Assembly: GCA_009937615.1 (NCBI GenBank)
Contig: JAACFB010000005.1
Location: 39,263 to 103,262, forward strand
DNA: 64,000 nt
DNA from: Gammaproteobacteria bacterium
GTDB lineage: Bacteria > Pseudomonadota > Gammaproteobacteria > Steroidobacterales > Woeseiaceae
Direction of reading: 5' to 3'
Within the stretch, counting starts at the first letter, position 1. Every line of letters starts with the position of its first letter. The position numbers were made by a program, and so were the translations under genes. Of this stretch, positions 10,733-21,240 are shown piece after piece. The notes under the pieces were generated by a model that made no database searches, was not told where the DNA came from, and saw nothing but the letters and a program-made list of their open reading frames with translations.

Positions 10733-11356
10733 ATGGGCAGATCAAAGCCGAACGGTAACAACGGCCGCGAGCGGCAATTGCTCGCGCAGGAAGCCGCACG
10801 CATTATTGTCGACCAGGGTATTCGCGATTATCGCATCGCCAAGGTCAAAGCCGCCGAGCGGCTCGGCCTGAGCAGTCGCGGCGCGCTGCCACGCAATGCG
10901 GAAATCGAACTGGCGGTCAGCGAACATTTGCAGCTATTCGGCCGTGAGTCGCACGTCGACCTTTTGCGCACGTTGCGCGAGGCCGCGCTCACCGCAATGG
11001 AGCTGCTCGGTGCACACTCGCCCAGACTCGTCGGCCCGGTGTTAAGCGGTACAGCCGATAGTAACTCCGCGGTCAATCTGCACGTTTTCTCCGATAGCCC
11101 GGAGAACGTCGCGCTGCTGCTGGCGGATCTCGGGATCGTTTATCGGCCGTATGAGCGGCGGCTGAAAAGCCAGCGCAATCGTAAAGCCGTCGCCGATGTC
11201 TATGCCGGCTTCCGGTTTCAGCAACATCATGTCGCGATCGAAGCCACCGTGTTTCCTGTCGATGGCATTCGCCAGGCGCCGATCAGCCCGATCGACGGGC
11301 GCCCAATGCGCCGCGCCGACATGAATGCCGTTCGGGAGTTGATCAAACAGGCTTAG
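10733..11356 (+). CDS. hypothetical protein with degenerate nucleotidyltransferase-like region
   Basis: ATG at 10733 in the 10559..11356 ORF. Contains LVGPVLSGTADSNSAVNLHVF, resembling GSxxxGxxxxxSDxDLxV but without the acidic pair. Confidence 0.75.
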   Translation: MGRSKPNGNNGRERQLLAQEAARIIVDQGIRDYRIAKVKAAERLGLSSRGALPRNAEIELAVSEHLQLFGRESHVDLLRTLREAALTAMELLGAHSPRLVGPVLSGTADSNSAVNLHVFSDSPENVALLLADLGIVYRPYERRLKSQRNRKAVADVYAGFRFQQHHVAIEATVFPVDGIRQAPISPIDGRPMRRADMNAVRELIKQA

Positions 11357-11384
11357 AGGCCCTGGTGGGGGCCCCTCGGGGTTT
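11354..11384. terminator. possible terminator between convergent genes
   Basis: AGAGGCCC...GGGGCCCCT-CGGGGTTTT between the + ORF ending at 11356 and gltA (minus, ending at 11390). Confidence 0.4.
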
Positions 11385-11389
11385 TACGC

Positions 11390-12682
11390 TCAGCGTTCGC
11401 CGACCGGCACGTAGTTTCGCTCGGGCGCTCCCGTATACAGCTGCCGCGGCCGGCTGATCTTGCCATGAGGATCAGCGATCATCTCGCGCCAGTGAGCGGT
11501 CCAGCCAACCGCGCGGCCGATCGCGAACATGACGGTGAACATCGACGTCGGGATGCCCAGCGCCCGATAAATAATGCCCGAATAGAAGTCGACATTGGGA
11601 TACAGGTTCTTTTCGATGAAATATTCGTCGCGTAAAGCAACCTGCTCGAGCTCCAGCGCGAGTTCGAACATGGGCGCGTCATTGTGCCCAAGCTGGTTAA
11701 GCACTTTATGGCACATGTCCCGAATGATCGTTGCGCGCGGATCGAAGCTCTTGTAAACGCGGTGCCCGAAACCCATCAGCCGGAACGCATCGTCTTTATC
11801 TTTCGCTTTGGCGACGAACTTCGGAATCTGGCTCGCATCACCGATTTCCCAGAGCATTTTCAGAACGGCCTCGTTCGCCCCGCCGTGCGCCGGCCCCCAC
11901 AGGGCCGAGATTCCGGCCGCAATCGCCGAGTACGGGTTTGCGCCCGAGCTGCCGGCCATGCGCACCGTCGAGGTCGAACAATTCTGCTCGTGATCCGCGT
12001 GCAAAATGAACAGCAGGTCAAGCGCCTCAGCGGCAACCGGATCGATCTCGTAGGGTTCGGCAGGAACCGAAAACAGCATCTGCAAAAAATTCTCGCAGTA
12101 CTTGAGGTCGTTGCGGGGATACATGAAGGGTTGACCGATGTTGAGCTTGTAGGCGGCCGCGGCGATCGTCGGCAGCTTGGCAACGATCCGGTGCGCAAAG
12201 ATGTCGCGATGCTCCGCGTTATGAACATCCATCGTGTCGTGATAGTACGCAGACATCGAGCCGACAACGGCCGACAGCATCGCCATCGGATGCGCGTCAT
12301 AGCGGAAACCCTTGAAGAAGTTCAGCATGCCTTCATTCAGCATCGTGTGCGTGCGGATCGTGTGATCGAACTGATCGAGCTCATCTGCAGTGGGCAGCTC
12401 GCCGTTCAACAACAGGTAGCAGACCTCGATGAAACTCGAATGCGCGGCGAGCTGCTCTACCGGGTAACCCCGGTACATCAGGACTCCCTGCTCACCGTCG
12501 ATATAGGTAATGTCCGACTCGCAGCTGCCCGTCGAGACGAAGCCGGGGTCGTAGGTAAAAACGCCTTGTTCTTTATAGAGTTTGCCGACGTCGATGACGG
12601 CCGGGCCTACCGTGCCGGTATGCACGGGTAATTCGGTCTCCTTACCGTCGGGACTCGTCAGGCGGAATGCTTCGGTGGTCAT
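11390..12682 (-). CDS. gltA: citrate synthase (type II-like)
   Basis: [32 protein letters not shown]...[14 protein letters not shown]...[19 protein letters not shown] extends to 12766 but MTTEAF is the likely start. Confidence 0.96.
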   Translation of the reverse strand: MTTEAFRLTSPDGKETELPVHTGTVGPAVIDVGKLYKEQGVFTYDPGFVSTGSCESDITYIDGEQGVLMYRGYPVEQLAAHSSFIEVCYLLLNGELPTADELDQFDHTIRTHTMLNEGMLNFFKGFRYDAHPMAMLSAVVGSMSAYYHDTMDVHNAEHRDIFAHRIVAKLPTIAAAAYKLNIGQPFMYPRNDLKYCENFLQMLFSVPAEPYEIDPVAAEALDLLFILHADHEQNCSTSTVRMAGSSGANPYSAIAAGISALWGPAHGGANEAVLKMLWEIGDASQIPKFVAKAKDKDDAFRLMGFGHRVYKSFDPRATIIRDMCHKVLNQLGHNDAPMFELALELEQVALRDEYFIEKNLYPNVDFYSGIIYRALGIPTSMFTVMFAIGRAVGWTAHWREMIADPHGKISRPRQLYTGAPERNYVPVGER

Positions 12683-12819
12683 GTATCTCCTCGAGCTGGT
12701 GCCGGGTTGCCGATTCGGCGTGGCATGAGCATAACAGAGGCCGGGAAACCCGGACCCGATTATCAATGAGTCGCGAAGCGCTGTGCGGCCGGGCCTGGAC
12801 CCGGCGCCAGAGTCGCAGG

Positions 12820-13023
12820 CTAGCTAATACCGTACTTACGGCGGAACTTGTCTACGCGGCCGCCGGTGTCGACAATCTTCTGCTTCCCGGTGTAGAACGG
12901 GTGGCAGGAAGAGCACACCTCAACGGAGAGGTCCTCGCCGAGCGTCGAACGCGTCGTAAACTCGTTACCGCAGCTACAGGTCACCTTGATATCGCTATAG
13001 CTGGGATGAATGTCGGCTTTCAT
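12820..13023 (-). CDS. rpmE: 50S ribosomal protein L31
   Basis: [67 protein letters not shown], zinc-type L31. Confidence 0.96.
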   Translation of the reverse strand: MKADIHPSYSDIKVTCSCGNEFTTRSTLGEDLSVEVCSSCHPFYTGKQKIVDTGGRVDKFRRKYGIS

Positions 13024-13113
13024 GGGTACTCTCCGGGTCTTACTGCAGTGCGAAAAGGCCGCGTAGGATATAGCGAAGCGCGCATTGCCGCAAGCCCCAT
13101 CGGACGGCGTCGG

Positions 13114-13149
13114 CTTATCCACAGAAGCTGTGGATAAGTCTGTGGAAGA
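13114..13149. promoter_or_regulatory. DnaA-box cluster: inverted pair of consensus boxes plus a weaker third
   Basis: CTTATCCACAG-AAG-CTGTGGATAAG (perfect TTATCCACA at 13115-13123, TGTGGATAA at 13129-13137), then TGTGGAAGA at 13141-13149, next to an AT-rich tract to about 13330. Confidence 0.7.
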
Positions 13150-13331
13150 AATTTGAGTGAATGACCTAAGGTGCGGATTTTCAAGTACCGTTTTCAATAT
13201 GACTATTTTGTGTCCATTTTTGTAACATCATATAAAACATATACTTACCGGCGCTTTTCTACATCGCAAATGAATTAAGACGCGTCGTACACTGAAATTA
13301 TAGGCATCCGCGTGGTGTTGTGAATAAATAC

Positions 13332-14480
13332 TCACGGCAAAAAAGCGGCCTGCAGGTCATTGACGAAGCGCTGACCGAGCGCCGAAACCTGCCAGTGGCC
13401 GCCACCGAGCTCCTCCAGCAACCGTTTGTCGCGTAGGTTTGTCAGCGTTTCATGGAGCAGGTCCGCCGACAGGCCTGTCCGGGCCTCGAACAGGTCTTCG
13501 TCGAACGCATCGGTCAGGCGCAAAGCGTTGAGCATGAACTCAAACACGCGTTCGTCGGCGTCCAGCACCACGGAATCGGCGCCACGGCGGCCGGACTCGA
13601 CAGACTCCATGTACTGCAGCGGATTGGCGGGCCTGACGTACCGCGATACCGCCCCGGCCGCGGTGAGCTTGCCGTGCGCGCCGGCGCCAATCGCAGCATA
13701 GTCACCGAACCGCCAGTAGTTGAGATTGTGCCGGCAGCGTCTCCCGCGCCGGGCATAGGCGGATATCTCGTAGCGCTCGAAGCCGCTCGCAGCAAGCAGC
13801 GCCTGCCCTTGCTGCTGCATTTCATCAGCCTGTTCCTCGTCGGGCAGCGCCGGCGGCGGCCGCGCGTGAAAGACCGTGTTGGGCTCCAGGGTGAGTTCGT
13901 ACCAGGAGATGTGCTCCGGCCCCAGGGAGACCGCTCGCCGCAGGTCCGCGAGCGCATCCTCCACGCTTTGGCCTGGCAATGCATGCATGACATCGAGATT
14001 GATATTCTCGAAGCCGGCAGTGCGGGCCGCCGCGTACGAGCGCTCGATATCGGCGACATCGTGGATGCGTCCGAGGGCGGCCAGCGATTCATTCCGGAAG
14101 CTTTGCGCGCCGATCGACAATCGATTGACGCCAGCTTGCCGGTACCCCAGCGGATCACCACAGTCCAGCGTTCCGGGGTTCGCTTCCATCGTGACCTCGA
14201 TGTCGGCCGTCAGACTGAAGCTCCCGGCGACCCCGTCGAGCAGCGCGGCTATTTCGGCCGGCGTAAACAGGCTCGGCGTACCCCCGCCGAGAAACACGCT
14301 CACCAGCTCGCGCCCTGCAACGCGCTCCGCCTCGGCGCGCATATCCGTCAGCAGTGCATCGACATAGCGGCCGCGCGGCGCATCGCTGCCCGCCGCATGG
14401 GAGTTGAAGTCACAGTATGGGCACTTTCGCACGCACCAGGGCAGATGGACGTACAGCGAGAGTGGCGGTATTTGCAGCAT
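13332..14480 (-). CDS. hemW: HemW-like radical SAM protein (oxygen-independent coproporphyrinogen III oxidase-like)
   Basis: PPLSLYVHLPWCVRKCPYCDFNSH radical-SAM CxxxCxxC; GGGTPSLF; NLDVMHALPGQ. Confidence 0.94.
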   Translation of the reverse strand: MLQIPPLSLYVHLPWCVRKCPYCDFNSHAAGSDAPRGRYVDALLTDMRAEAERVAGRELVSVFLGGGTPSLFTPAEIAALLDGVAGSFSLTADIEVTMEANPGTLDCGDPLGYRQAGVNRLSIGAQSFRNESLAALGRIHDVADIERSYAAARTAGFENINLDVMHALPGQSVEDALADLRRAVSLGPEHISWYELTLEPNTVFHARPPPALPDEEQADEMQQQGQALLAASGFERYEISAYARRGRRCRHNLNYWRFGDYAAIGAGAHGKLTAAGAVSRYVRPANPLQYMESVESGRRGADSVVLDADERVFEFMLNALRLTDAFDEDLFEARTGLSADLLHETLTNLRDKRLLEELGGGHWQVSALGQRFVNDLQAAFLP

Positions 14481-14489
14481 GCCGGTGCC

Positions 14490-15092
14490 TCAGAGACGCG
14501 GCAGCCGTGCCGCCAGCTTTCGTAACGCCTTGCCACGGTGGCTGCGCTCGTTCTTCTCCGCACTGCTCATTTGCGCCGCGCTCCGGCCGCTCCCGATATC
14601 CAGGAAAACCGGATCGTAACCGAAACCTCCGTCGCCCTGCCGTTCCGTCAGAATCCTGCCCCGCCATTCTCCGGATGCAGTCACCGGCGCGTTGCCATCC
14701 GGGGTTAGCAGGCAAACTGCGCAGTGAAAGGCAGCGCCGCGGCGCGCAGCTTCGACACCCTCGAGCTCTCGCAGTAATTTATCGACGTTCTCGGCATCAC
14801 TCGCAGACGGACCCGCGTAGCGCGCCGATAACACACCCGGCCGGCCGCCAAGCGCGTCGACAATCAGACCCGAGTCGTCGGCGATCGCAGCGAGGCCCGT
14901 TGCGGCCACGGCGTGGGTGGCTTTCAGCAGTGCATTTTCGGCAAACGTCGCGCCGGTCTCCTCTGCTTCGCTGACGCCGAGCTGCGACTGGGGGATGAAC
15001 TTGATGTTCAGGTCGCCGAGGATGGCCTCGATCTCGCGCAATTTACCGACATTACCGCTCGCCACGACGACCGTGTCAGGCAAAGTGTGCAT
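14490..15092 (-). CDS. rdgB: RdgB/HAM1 family XTP/dITP pyrophosphatase
   Basis: VVVASGNVGKLREIEAIL, ADDSGLIVDALGGRPGVLSARYAG, GFGYDPVFL. Confidence 0.95.
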   Translation of the reverse strand: MHTLPDTVVVASGNVGKLREIEAILGDLNIKFIPQSQLGVSEAEETGATFAENALLKATHAVAATGLAAIADDSGLIVDALGGRPGVLSARYAGPSASDAENVDKLLRELEGVEAARRGAAFHCAVCLLTPDGNAPVTASGEWRGRILTERQGDGGFGYDPVFLDIGSGRSAAQMSSAEKNERSHRGKALRKLAARLPRL

Positions 15093-15098
15093 AACCGC

Positions 15099-15815
15099 CT
15101 AGCGCGTCAGCGCGTCGTTCTGCGCCGCAATGATTTCGCCGACACCGATCTTGGCGAGACTTATCATGGCCGCAAATTCATTGTCGGTGAAGGCATGCCC
15201 CTCGGCCGTCCCCTGCACTTCGACGAAACGCCCCGCCTCGTTCATGACAACGTTCATGTCCGTCTCCGCCTCGGAGTCCTCGGCGTAATCGAGGTCCAGA
15301 ACCGGGGTACCGCGGTAAATGCCGACAGACACAGCGGCAACCTGCCCGTGCAGCGGGTTCTTCTTCAGCTGGTGACTGTCGATCAACTCTCGTGCCGCAA
15401 GTGCCAGCGCAACATATGCGCCGCTGACCGCGGCTGTCCGCGTGCCGCCGTCGGCCTGGATAACGTCGCAATCCAGCGTGATCGTGCGCTCACCGAGCGC
15501 TTCCAGATCGATAACAGCGCGCAGGGACCGTCCGATCAGACGTTGAATCTCCAGCGTCCTGCCGCCCTGCTTTCCTCGCGCCGCCTCGCGCGCCATGCGC
15601 GTATTCGTGGACCTCGGCAGCATCCCGTACTCGCTGGTAACCCAGCCTGTTCCCTTGCCGCGTAACCACGGTGGCACGCGGTTCTCGATGCTGGCCGTGC
15701 ACAGCACGCGCGTATCCCCGAACTCCGCGAGAACGCTGCCTTCGGCATGCCGCGTGAAGTTCGGCGTGAATCGTACCTCCCTGATCTGGTCCGCATCGCG
15801 GCCACTTGGGCGCAT
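15099..15815 (-). CDS. rph: ribonuclease PH
   Basis: [44 protein letters not shown]...; [19 protein letters not shown]. Confidence 0.96.
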   Translation of the reverse strand: MRPSGRDADQIREVRFTPNFTRHAEGSVLAEFGDTRVLCTASIENRVPPWLRGKGTGWVTSEYGMLPRSTNTRMAREAARGKQGGRTLEIQRLIGRSLRAVIDLEALGERTITLDCDVIQADGGTRTAAVSGAYVALALAARELIDSHQLKKNPLHGQVAAVSVGIYRGTPVLDLDYAEDSEAETDMNVVMNEAGRFVEVQGTAEGHAFTDNEFAAMISLAKIGVGEIIAAQNDALTR

Positions 15816-15839
15816 TGTGCTACTCCTGTCTGCCGGGCT

Positions 15840-16586
15840 TCAGGAACCGAGCCACCGCAGCGCGGTTCCGGTCGTATTGTCACTGTGCGGCGCATTCGTG
15901 TTCAACGCTTTTGCGCTCAGCTGCTTCAGGTTGTCGGCGAGATTGTTATCGCCGGGAGCACCGATCCCGGCCATGTCGTCATCGCCAAGACCTGACCACA
16001 GGCCATCCGAACACACGAGCAGCGTGTCGCCCGGCAATAGCTTCTGCTTGGCGGTAAGGCTCATATCGGGCACCGGTGCATCACCGCCGATACAGCACTC
16101 GACGAAGTTGCGCATCGGGTGATCAAGCGCCTCCTCCTCCGAGATTGCGCCCTCCTGAATCAGAACCTCGACATGACTATGATCGCGTGAGCGCGACAGC
16201 ACCCTGCCATCGCGCACATGATAAATGCGGCTGTCGCCGATGTGCGCCCAGTAACTGCCGCCCTCCTGCACCAGGCAAAGCGCGCAGGTTGCGCGTGGCC
16301 GGAAATCCGCGGCAATGTCGCGCCCGAGCCTGACGACTTCCTCATGGGCTTTTGACAGCGCCATGTACAGGAAGCCCTGCGGATCGAAGATCGGCAGCTT
16401 CATCTTCATGAACCGCTCCTGCACGATCCTGAGACCGGTTTCGGCGGCAAGGGCGCCATCCGAATGCCCGCCCATGCCATCAAAGACAAGCATCAGCGCA
16501 GCCTGATCGGCGACAACGATCGCCGCCCGGTCCTGGTTGTCGCTGCGATCACCGACCACAGAAATTTTGGCGTATTCGATTTGCAT
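15840..16586 (-). CDS. PP2C-family serine/threonine phosphatase
   Basis: MQIEYAKISVVGDRSDNQDRAAIV...LMLVFDGMGGHSDGALAA...WAHIGDSRIYHVRDG...DTLLVCSDGLW. Confidence 0.9.
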   Translation of the reverse strand: MQIEYAKISVVGDRSDNQDRAAIVVADQAALMLVFDGMGGHSDGALAAETGLRIVQERFMKMKLPIFDPQGFLYMALSKAHEEVVRLGRDIAADFRPRATCALCLVQEGGSYWAHIGDSRIYHVRDGRVLSRSRDHSHVEVLIQEGAISEEEALDHPMRNFVECCIGGDAPVPDMSLTAKQKLLPGDTLLVCSDGLWSGLGDDDMAGIGAPGDNNLADNLKQLSAKALNTNAPHSDNTTGTALRWLGS

Positions 16587-16679
16587 AGCAGTTATCGTTG
16601 TTACTGACGCCGGCCATGCTGCCATGAAATAATCGCCGCAAACCGTGATCAGGTCAGCACAAACCGGAGAGAGGTGCCG

Positions 16680-17546
16680 ATGTTACACAGTATGACAGGC
16701 TTTGCACGACAGTCCGTCGAGTCAAAGATCGGCACGTTGAGCTGGGAATTACGCGCAGTCAATCATCGTTACCTCGAAGTTCAGTTCCGCCTGCCCGAGG
16801 AATTGCGGCCGAAGGAACAGGCTTTTCGCAAGCAGGTTGGCAGCGTACTGAAGCGGGGCAAGGTCGACTGTGCGCTGCACTTTCAACGCGCGTTCAACCA
16901 GCAAAGCGATTTGCAGCTCGACACCAAACTCGTTCGGTTGATCGGCGCGCGATTAACCGAGATCGCCGATCACCTGCCGGAGGTCGGCCCGGTTAATCCC
17001 GTCGACATTCTGCGCTGGCCGGGAGTCGTTGCCGACAGCGAAGTCGACACCGAACCGCTCTTCGACACGGCCAGCGAGCTGCTCGACCAGGCGCTTTCCG
17101 CCATGGCCGCCATGCGCGGCAGCGAAGGTGAGCGTATCGCCGCCATGCTCGAATCCCGCTGTGCGGATATTGCCGGCTTGGCGACCGGCGTCGAAGCGCG
17201 GCTGCCCGAGGTCCTCGAAGCCGCACGCACCAGGCAGCGCGAGCGCATCGACAAGCTCGACATTCAAGCCGATCCCGGGAGACTCGAGGTCGAGCTGGCC
17301 TTGATCGCGCAAAAACTCGACGTGGCGGAAGAAATCGATCGGCTGAAAAGCCATATCACCGAAATCCGGGAGATACTCGGCAGCGAAGAGCCGGTAGGAC
17401 GACGCCTCGATTTCTTGATGCAGGAGCTTAACCGCGAAGCGAACACGCTCGGGTCGAAGTCCGCCGATACCGATACCACTCGGGCGGCCGTCGAGCTGAA
17501 GGTGCTCATCGAACAAATGCGCGAACAGATCCAGAACGTCGAGTAA
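16680..17546 (+). CDS. yicC: YicC family endoribonuclease-type protein
   Basis: MLHSMTGFARQ...LRAVNHRYLEVQFRLPEELR...GRRLDFLMQELNREANTLGSKS. Confidence 0.95.
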   Translation: MLHSMTGFARQSVESKIGTLSWELRAVNHRYLEVQFRLPEELRPKEQAFRKQVGSVLKRGKVDCALHFQRAFNQQSDLQLDTKLVRLIGARLTEIADHLPEVGPVNPVDILRWPGVVADSEVDTEPLFDTASELLDQALSAMAAMRGSEGERIAAMLESRCADIAGLATGVEARLPEVLEAARTRQRERIDKLDIQADPGRLEVELALIAQKLDVAEEIDRLKSHITEIREILGSEEPVGRRLDFLMQELNREANTLGSKSADTDTTRAAVELKVLIEQMREQIQNVE

Positions 17547-17553
17547 AGAACGG

Positions 17554-18174
17554 ATGAGCGAGCCGGAAGCCAGACTGTTCGTCATTGCGGCCCCGTCCGG
17601 CGCGGGCAAAACAACCCTGGTAAAAGCATTGACGACGCGGCATCCGCAGTTGCGGTTTTCGATTTCATACACCACCCGCGCGAAGCGACGCAACGAAGCG
17701 CACGGCGTCGACTACCTTTTTGTCGACGAAGAGGCTTTCGAGTCACTGCGTGAACGCGGTGAGCTGCTCGAATCGGCGACCGTGTTCGATAATCTGTACG
17801 CAACGAGCCGGCAGCAGGTAGAGCAGCATTTGAGCGCAGGGCATCCGGTTATTCTGGAAATTGACTGGCAGGGCGCCGCGCAGGTGCGCCAATCGATGCC
17901 CGAGTGCGTCACGATCTTCATCCTGCCGCCATCGCTCGCCGAGCTGGAGCGTCGTCTTCGTGACCGGCGTACCGATAGCGAGGAGGTCATCGAGCGCAGG
18001 CTGCAGGACGCCCGCGGCGACATATCGCATTGGCAGGAATTCGATTACGTCGTGATTAACGACGACCTGGACCAGGCCCTGGCTGACCTCGAATCAGTGC
18101 TGGCCGGGCACGGCAGCGCGCAGGCAACAAGCAACGAGGCGCTGCGGACCGCCGTTCAGCAAATCCTTCCGTAA
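17554..18174 (+). CDS. gmk: guanylate kinase
   Basis: LFVIAAPSGAGKTTLVKAL, SISYTTRAKRRNEAHGVDYLFV. Confidence 0.97.
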   Translation: MSEPEARLFVIAAPSGAGKTTLVKALTTRHPQLRFSISYTTRAKRRNEAHGVDYLFVDEEAFESLRERGELLESATVFDNLYATSRQQVEQHLSAGHPVILEIDWQGAAQVRQSMPECVTIFILPPSLAELERRLRDRRTDSEEVIERRLQDARGDISHWQEFDYVVINDDLDQALADLESVLAGHGSAQATSNEALRTAVQQILP

Positions 18175-18278
18175 ATAACTTTTCGGAATAAGGGCTGTAC
18201 GGGGGCTGGCCAGTGCGTGTATCGTGCCGGTCCCCTGGATAAACGGCCCGCACGGGCTCTCAGCATAGGAACTGGCAG

Positions 18279-18560
18279 ATGGCGAGAATAACGGTCGAAG
18301 ATTGCCTTGAAAACATCGAGAACATTTTCGAGATGGTGCTTGTCGCCGCCAAGCGCGCACGGCGCGTTGCGCACGGCGCGGAACCGATGGTCGAGCTCGA
18401 AAACGACAAGCCCACGGTCGTCGCGCTCCGGGAGATCGCCGAAGGCCACGTGACGCCCGCCATTCTCGACGAAATCGACCAGCCGCCGGCCGAGGATTTC
18501 ATGTCACAGGAGCTGAATGACGAAATGCTGCCCGTGCGCGGTCTTTCGATCGGCGACTAA
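18279..18560 (+). CDS. rpoZ: DNA-directed RNA polymerase subunit omega
   Basis: [33 protein letters not shown]; gmk-rpoZ-spoT synteny. Confidence 0.95.
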   Translation: MARITVEDCLENIENIFEMVLVAAKRARRVAHGAEPMVELENDKPTVVALREIAEGHVTPAILDEIDQPPAEDFMSQELNDEMLPVRGLSIGD

Positions 18561-18650
18561 GCGCTTGCAGGCCGTCGGGACGCCGATCGACGCTCCTGAC
18601 TGTCACCACCACCATGTCACATTGCCCGCATCGCGGGGTATGATCATGGC

Positions 18651-20807
18651 ATGGACTATGCCGCCACATTATTAGCAAAACTGCCGGGCGCTACGCGGCG
18701 CGACAACGGGTTGCGGCAGCTCGTCGAAAAAGTCCAGGCCTACCTGCCGGAAGAGCAGCTCGACACGATTTTGCGCGCCTATGAGTTCGGCGCTAAAGCG
18801 CATCAGGGCCAGAGCCGAAAATCCGGCGAGCCCTATATCACCCATCCTGTCGCTGTCGCCTGCGAGCTCGCAGATATGCATCTCGACGCCCAGGCAATCA
18901 TCGCTGCGATCTTGCATGACACGGTTGAGGACACGTCCGCGTCACTCGGGGACATCGAGACACAGTTTGGCGAGGACGTTGCCCAGCTTGTTGACGGGGT
19001 CAGTAAACTCGATCAGTACCAATTCCACAGCCAGGCAGAAGCGCAAGCCGAAAGTTTTCGCAAGATGATGCTGGCGATGATCGAGGATATTCGCGTCATT
19101 CTCGTCAAGCTCGCCGACCGGCTGCACAACATGCAAACGCTGGAAGCCATGCCCGACGGCAAGCGGGAACGCATCGCGCGTGAGACGCTCGACGTCTACG
19201 CACCGATCGCCAATCGCCTCGGCATAAACCGCTTCAAGGTGGAGCTCGAGGATCTCGGCTTCAAGCACCTTTATCCATTCCGCTACCGCGTGCTGGAAAA
19301 GGCACTGCGTCGCAGCAGGGGCAATCAGCGACAGATTGTCAAACGCATTTCCGAACGGTTGAGTGCGGCGCTGGTGGAGGAGGGCATCACAGCGGAGGTG
19401 ATCGGGCGCGAAAAGCACCTGTACAGCATTTACAAGAAGATGTCGGAAAAGAAGCGCCCGCTGAGCGACATCGTCGATGTTTACGGATTTCGCATCATTG
19501 TCGACGACGTCAGTACCTGCTACCAGGCGCTGGGCATCGTGCACGGCCTTTACAAACCCATGCCGGGGCGCTTCAAGGACTATATTGCGATTCCGCGCAT
19601 CAACGGTTACCAGTCTCTGCACACGACGCTGTTCGGGCCGAAGGGCCAGCCGCTCGAGGTGCAGATTCGAACCCGGAATATGGACCGGGTCGCCGAGTCG
19701 GGCGTCGCGTCACACTGGCAGTACAAAGCCGAGGATAAGGCAGACGCGACGCCACAACGCCGTGCCCGCGACTGGCTGTCAAGTCTTGCCGAATTGCAAA
19801 GCAGCGGAACGTCGGAAGAATTTCTCGAAAGCGTGAAAGTCGACCTGTTCCCGGACAAAATTTACGTCTTCACGCCGAAGGGCGACATCATGCCTTTGCC
19901 AAAGGGCGCAACAACGGTCGATTTCGCGTACTCCGTGCACACCGACATCGGTAACCGCTGTGTGTCCGCCAAGGTCGATCGCCGCCTGGTACCCCTGCGC
20001 ACGGAATTGCAAAACGGCCAGACCGTCGAGATCGTTACAAGCCGTGGCGCGAAACCGAATCCGAACTGGCTGACGTTCGTACGCACGGCTAAAGCGAGAA
20101 CCGCGATCCGCTATTACATGAAGACAATGCGTTCCAGCGAGTCGGTTGATCTCGGCAAACGACTGCTCGACCGATCTCTTAAGGATATTGATTCATCGCT
20201 GCGCAAAGTCGGCAAAGTCCGCATGAAAGCAGCGCTCGAGGAGCTCGGCCTGAACAATGCGGCCGAACTGTTCGCACAGCTAGGCCTCGGTGAACGTCTC
20301 GCGCCGCTAACCGCGCGGTTCCTGGTCAGCGGCAACGAAGAAGGCGACGCCGAGCCAAGTAAAGCCAGCCTTGTCATCGCGGGAACCGAGGGTATGGTTG
20401 TGAGCTACGCGAGGTGTTGCCACCCTGTGCCCGGAGACGACGTAATGGGCTACCTGAGCGCCGGTCGCGGCGTCGTCATACACCGCAACAAGTGCGGCAA
20501 CCTCGCTATTTTTCGCAAGCAGCCGGAGAAGTGGCTTTCGGTAACCTGGGAGGATGACGTTGATCGGGATTTCACGAGCCAGATTCAGATAGAGACTCAC
20601 AACAAACCCGGAGCGCTGGCGGAAGTCGCGGCGACCATTGCCGACAGCGGATCGAACATAGAGCAGGTCTCCGTACTCGGAGGCCATGACGACTGTTCGG
20701 TACTCTCGTTTCTGCTGCTGGTCAGGGACCGGAGGCACATAGCCATGATCATGCGCAGTGTGCGCAAGATGCCGAACGTGATTCGCGTTTCACGCGACTG
20801 CGCGTAA
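18651..20807 (+). CDS. spoT: bifunctional (p)ppGpp synthetase/hydrolase
   Basis: HD hydrolase ([23 protein letters not shown]), synthetase ([35 protein letters not shown]), TGS and ACT domains. Confidence 0.96.
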   Translation: MDYAATLLAKLPGATRRDNGLRQLVEKVQAYLPEEQLDTILRAYEFGAKAHQGQSRKSGEPYITHPVAVACELADMHLDAQAIIAAILHDTVEDTSASLGDIETQFGEDVAQLVDGVSKLDQYQFHSQAEAQAESFRKMMLAMIEDIRVILVKLADRLHNMQTLEAMPDGKRERIARETLDVYAPIANRLGINRFKVELEDLGFKHLYPFRYRVLEKALRRSRGNQRQIVKRISERLSAALVEEGITAEVIGREKHLYSIYKKMSEKKRPLSDIVDVYGFRIIVDDVSTCYQALGIVHGLYKPMPGRFKDYIAIPRINGYQSLHTTLFGPKGQPLEVQIRTRNMDRVAESGVASHWQYKAEDKADATPQRRARDWLSSLAELQSSGTSEEFLESVKVDLFPDKIYVFTPKGDIMPLPKGATTVDFAYSVHTDIGNRCVSAKVDRRLVPLRTELQNGQTVEIVTSRGAKPNPNWLTFVRTAKARTAIRYYMKTMRSSESVDLGKRLLDRSLKDIDSSLRKVGKVRMKAALEELGLNNAAELFAQLGLGERLAPLTARFLVSGNEEGDAEPSKASLVIAGTEGMVVSYARCCHPVPGDDVMGYLSAGRGVVIHRNKCGNLAIFRKQPEKWLSVTWEDDVDRDFTSQIQIETHNKPGALAEVAATIADSGSNIEQVSVLGGHDDCSVLSFLLLVRDRRHIAMIMRSVRKMPNVIRVSRDCA

Positions 20808-20842
20808 CGACATCCACCGAAGGACAACAGGCAGAGCTTTCG

Positions 20843-21223
20843 ATGAGCAAAAAAGCAATTCACAGCGAAGCGGCGCCCGCCGCGATTGGCACCTACTCGC
20901 AGGCCATACAGGTCGGCAACCTCGTGTTCCTGTCCGGCCAGATTCCGCTCGACCCTGCAACCATGGAGCTGGTCGAAGGCGACTTCGAACAGAGGGCGCG
21001 GCGCGTATTCGAAAACCTGAAGGCCGTGGCCGAGGCCGCCGGCGGCAACCTCGATCAGATCGTAAAACTGACAATCTTTCTGACCAACCTCGATGACTTC
21101 GCGACCGTCAACCGTGTCATGGAGTCGTATTTCGGAAAACCGTTTCCGGCGCGTGCCGCCGTCGGCGTCGCATCACTGCCGAAAGGGGTAGATGTCGAGG
21201 CGGACGCTATCCTTGCTCTGTAA
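20843..21223 (+). CDS. ridA: RidA family reactive intermediate/imine deaminase
   Basis: [23 protein letters not shown]; Yjgf/RidA motifs; spoT-ridA-recG synteny. Confidence 0.93.
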   Translation: MSKKAIHSEAAPAAIGTYSQAIQVGNLVFLSGQIPLDPATMELVEGDFEQRARRVFENLKAVAEAAGGNLDQIVKLTIFLTNLDDFATVNRVMESYFGKPFPARAAVGVASLPKGVDVEADAILAL

Positions 21224-21240
21224 GAGCGGCCCGGGCCGCG

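Noticed and set aside
13114-13330. Calling this region oriC outright
   Set aside because: No dnaA/dnaN/gidA nearby and right-edge synteny (glyQS-plsC) points to an origin outside the window; kept only as a DnaA-box candidate element.
13452-14525. 357-aa plus-strand ORF antisense to hemW
   Set aside because: Arg/Gln-rich shadow of a well supported radical-SAM gene.
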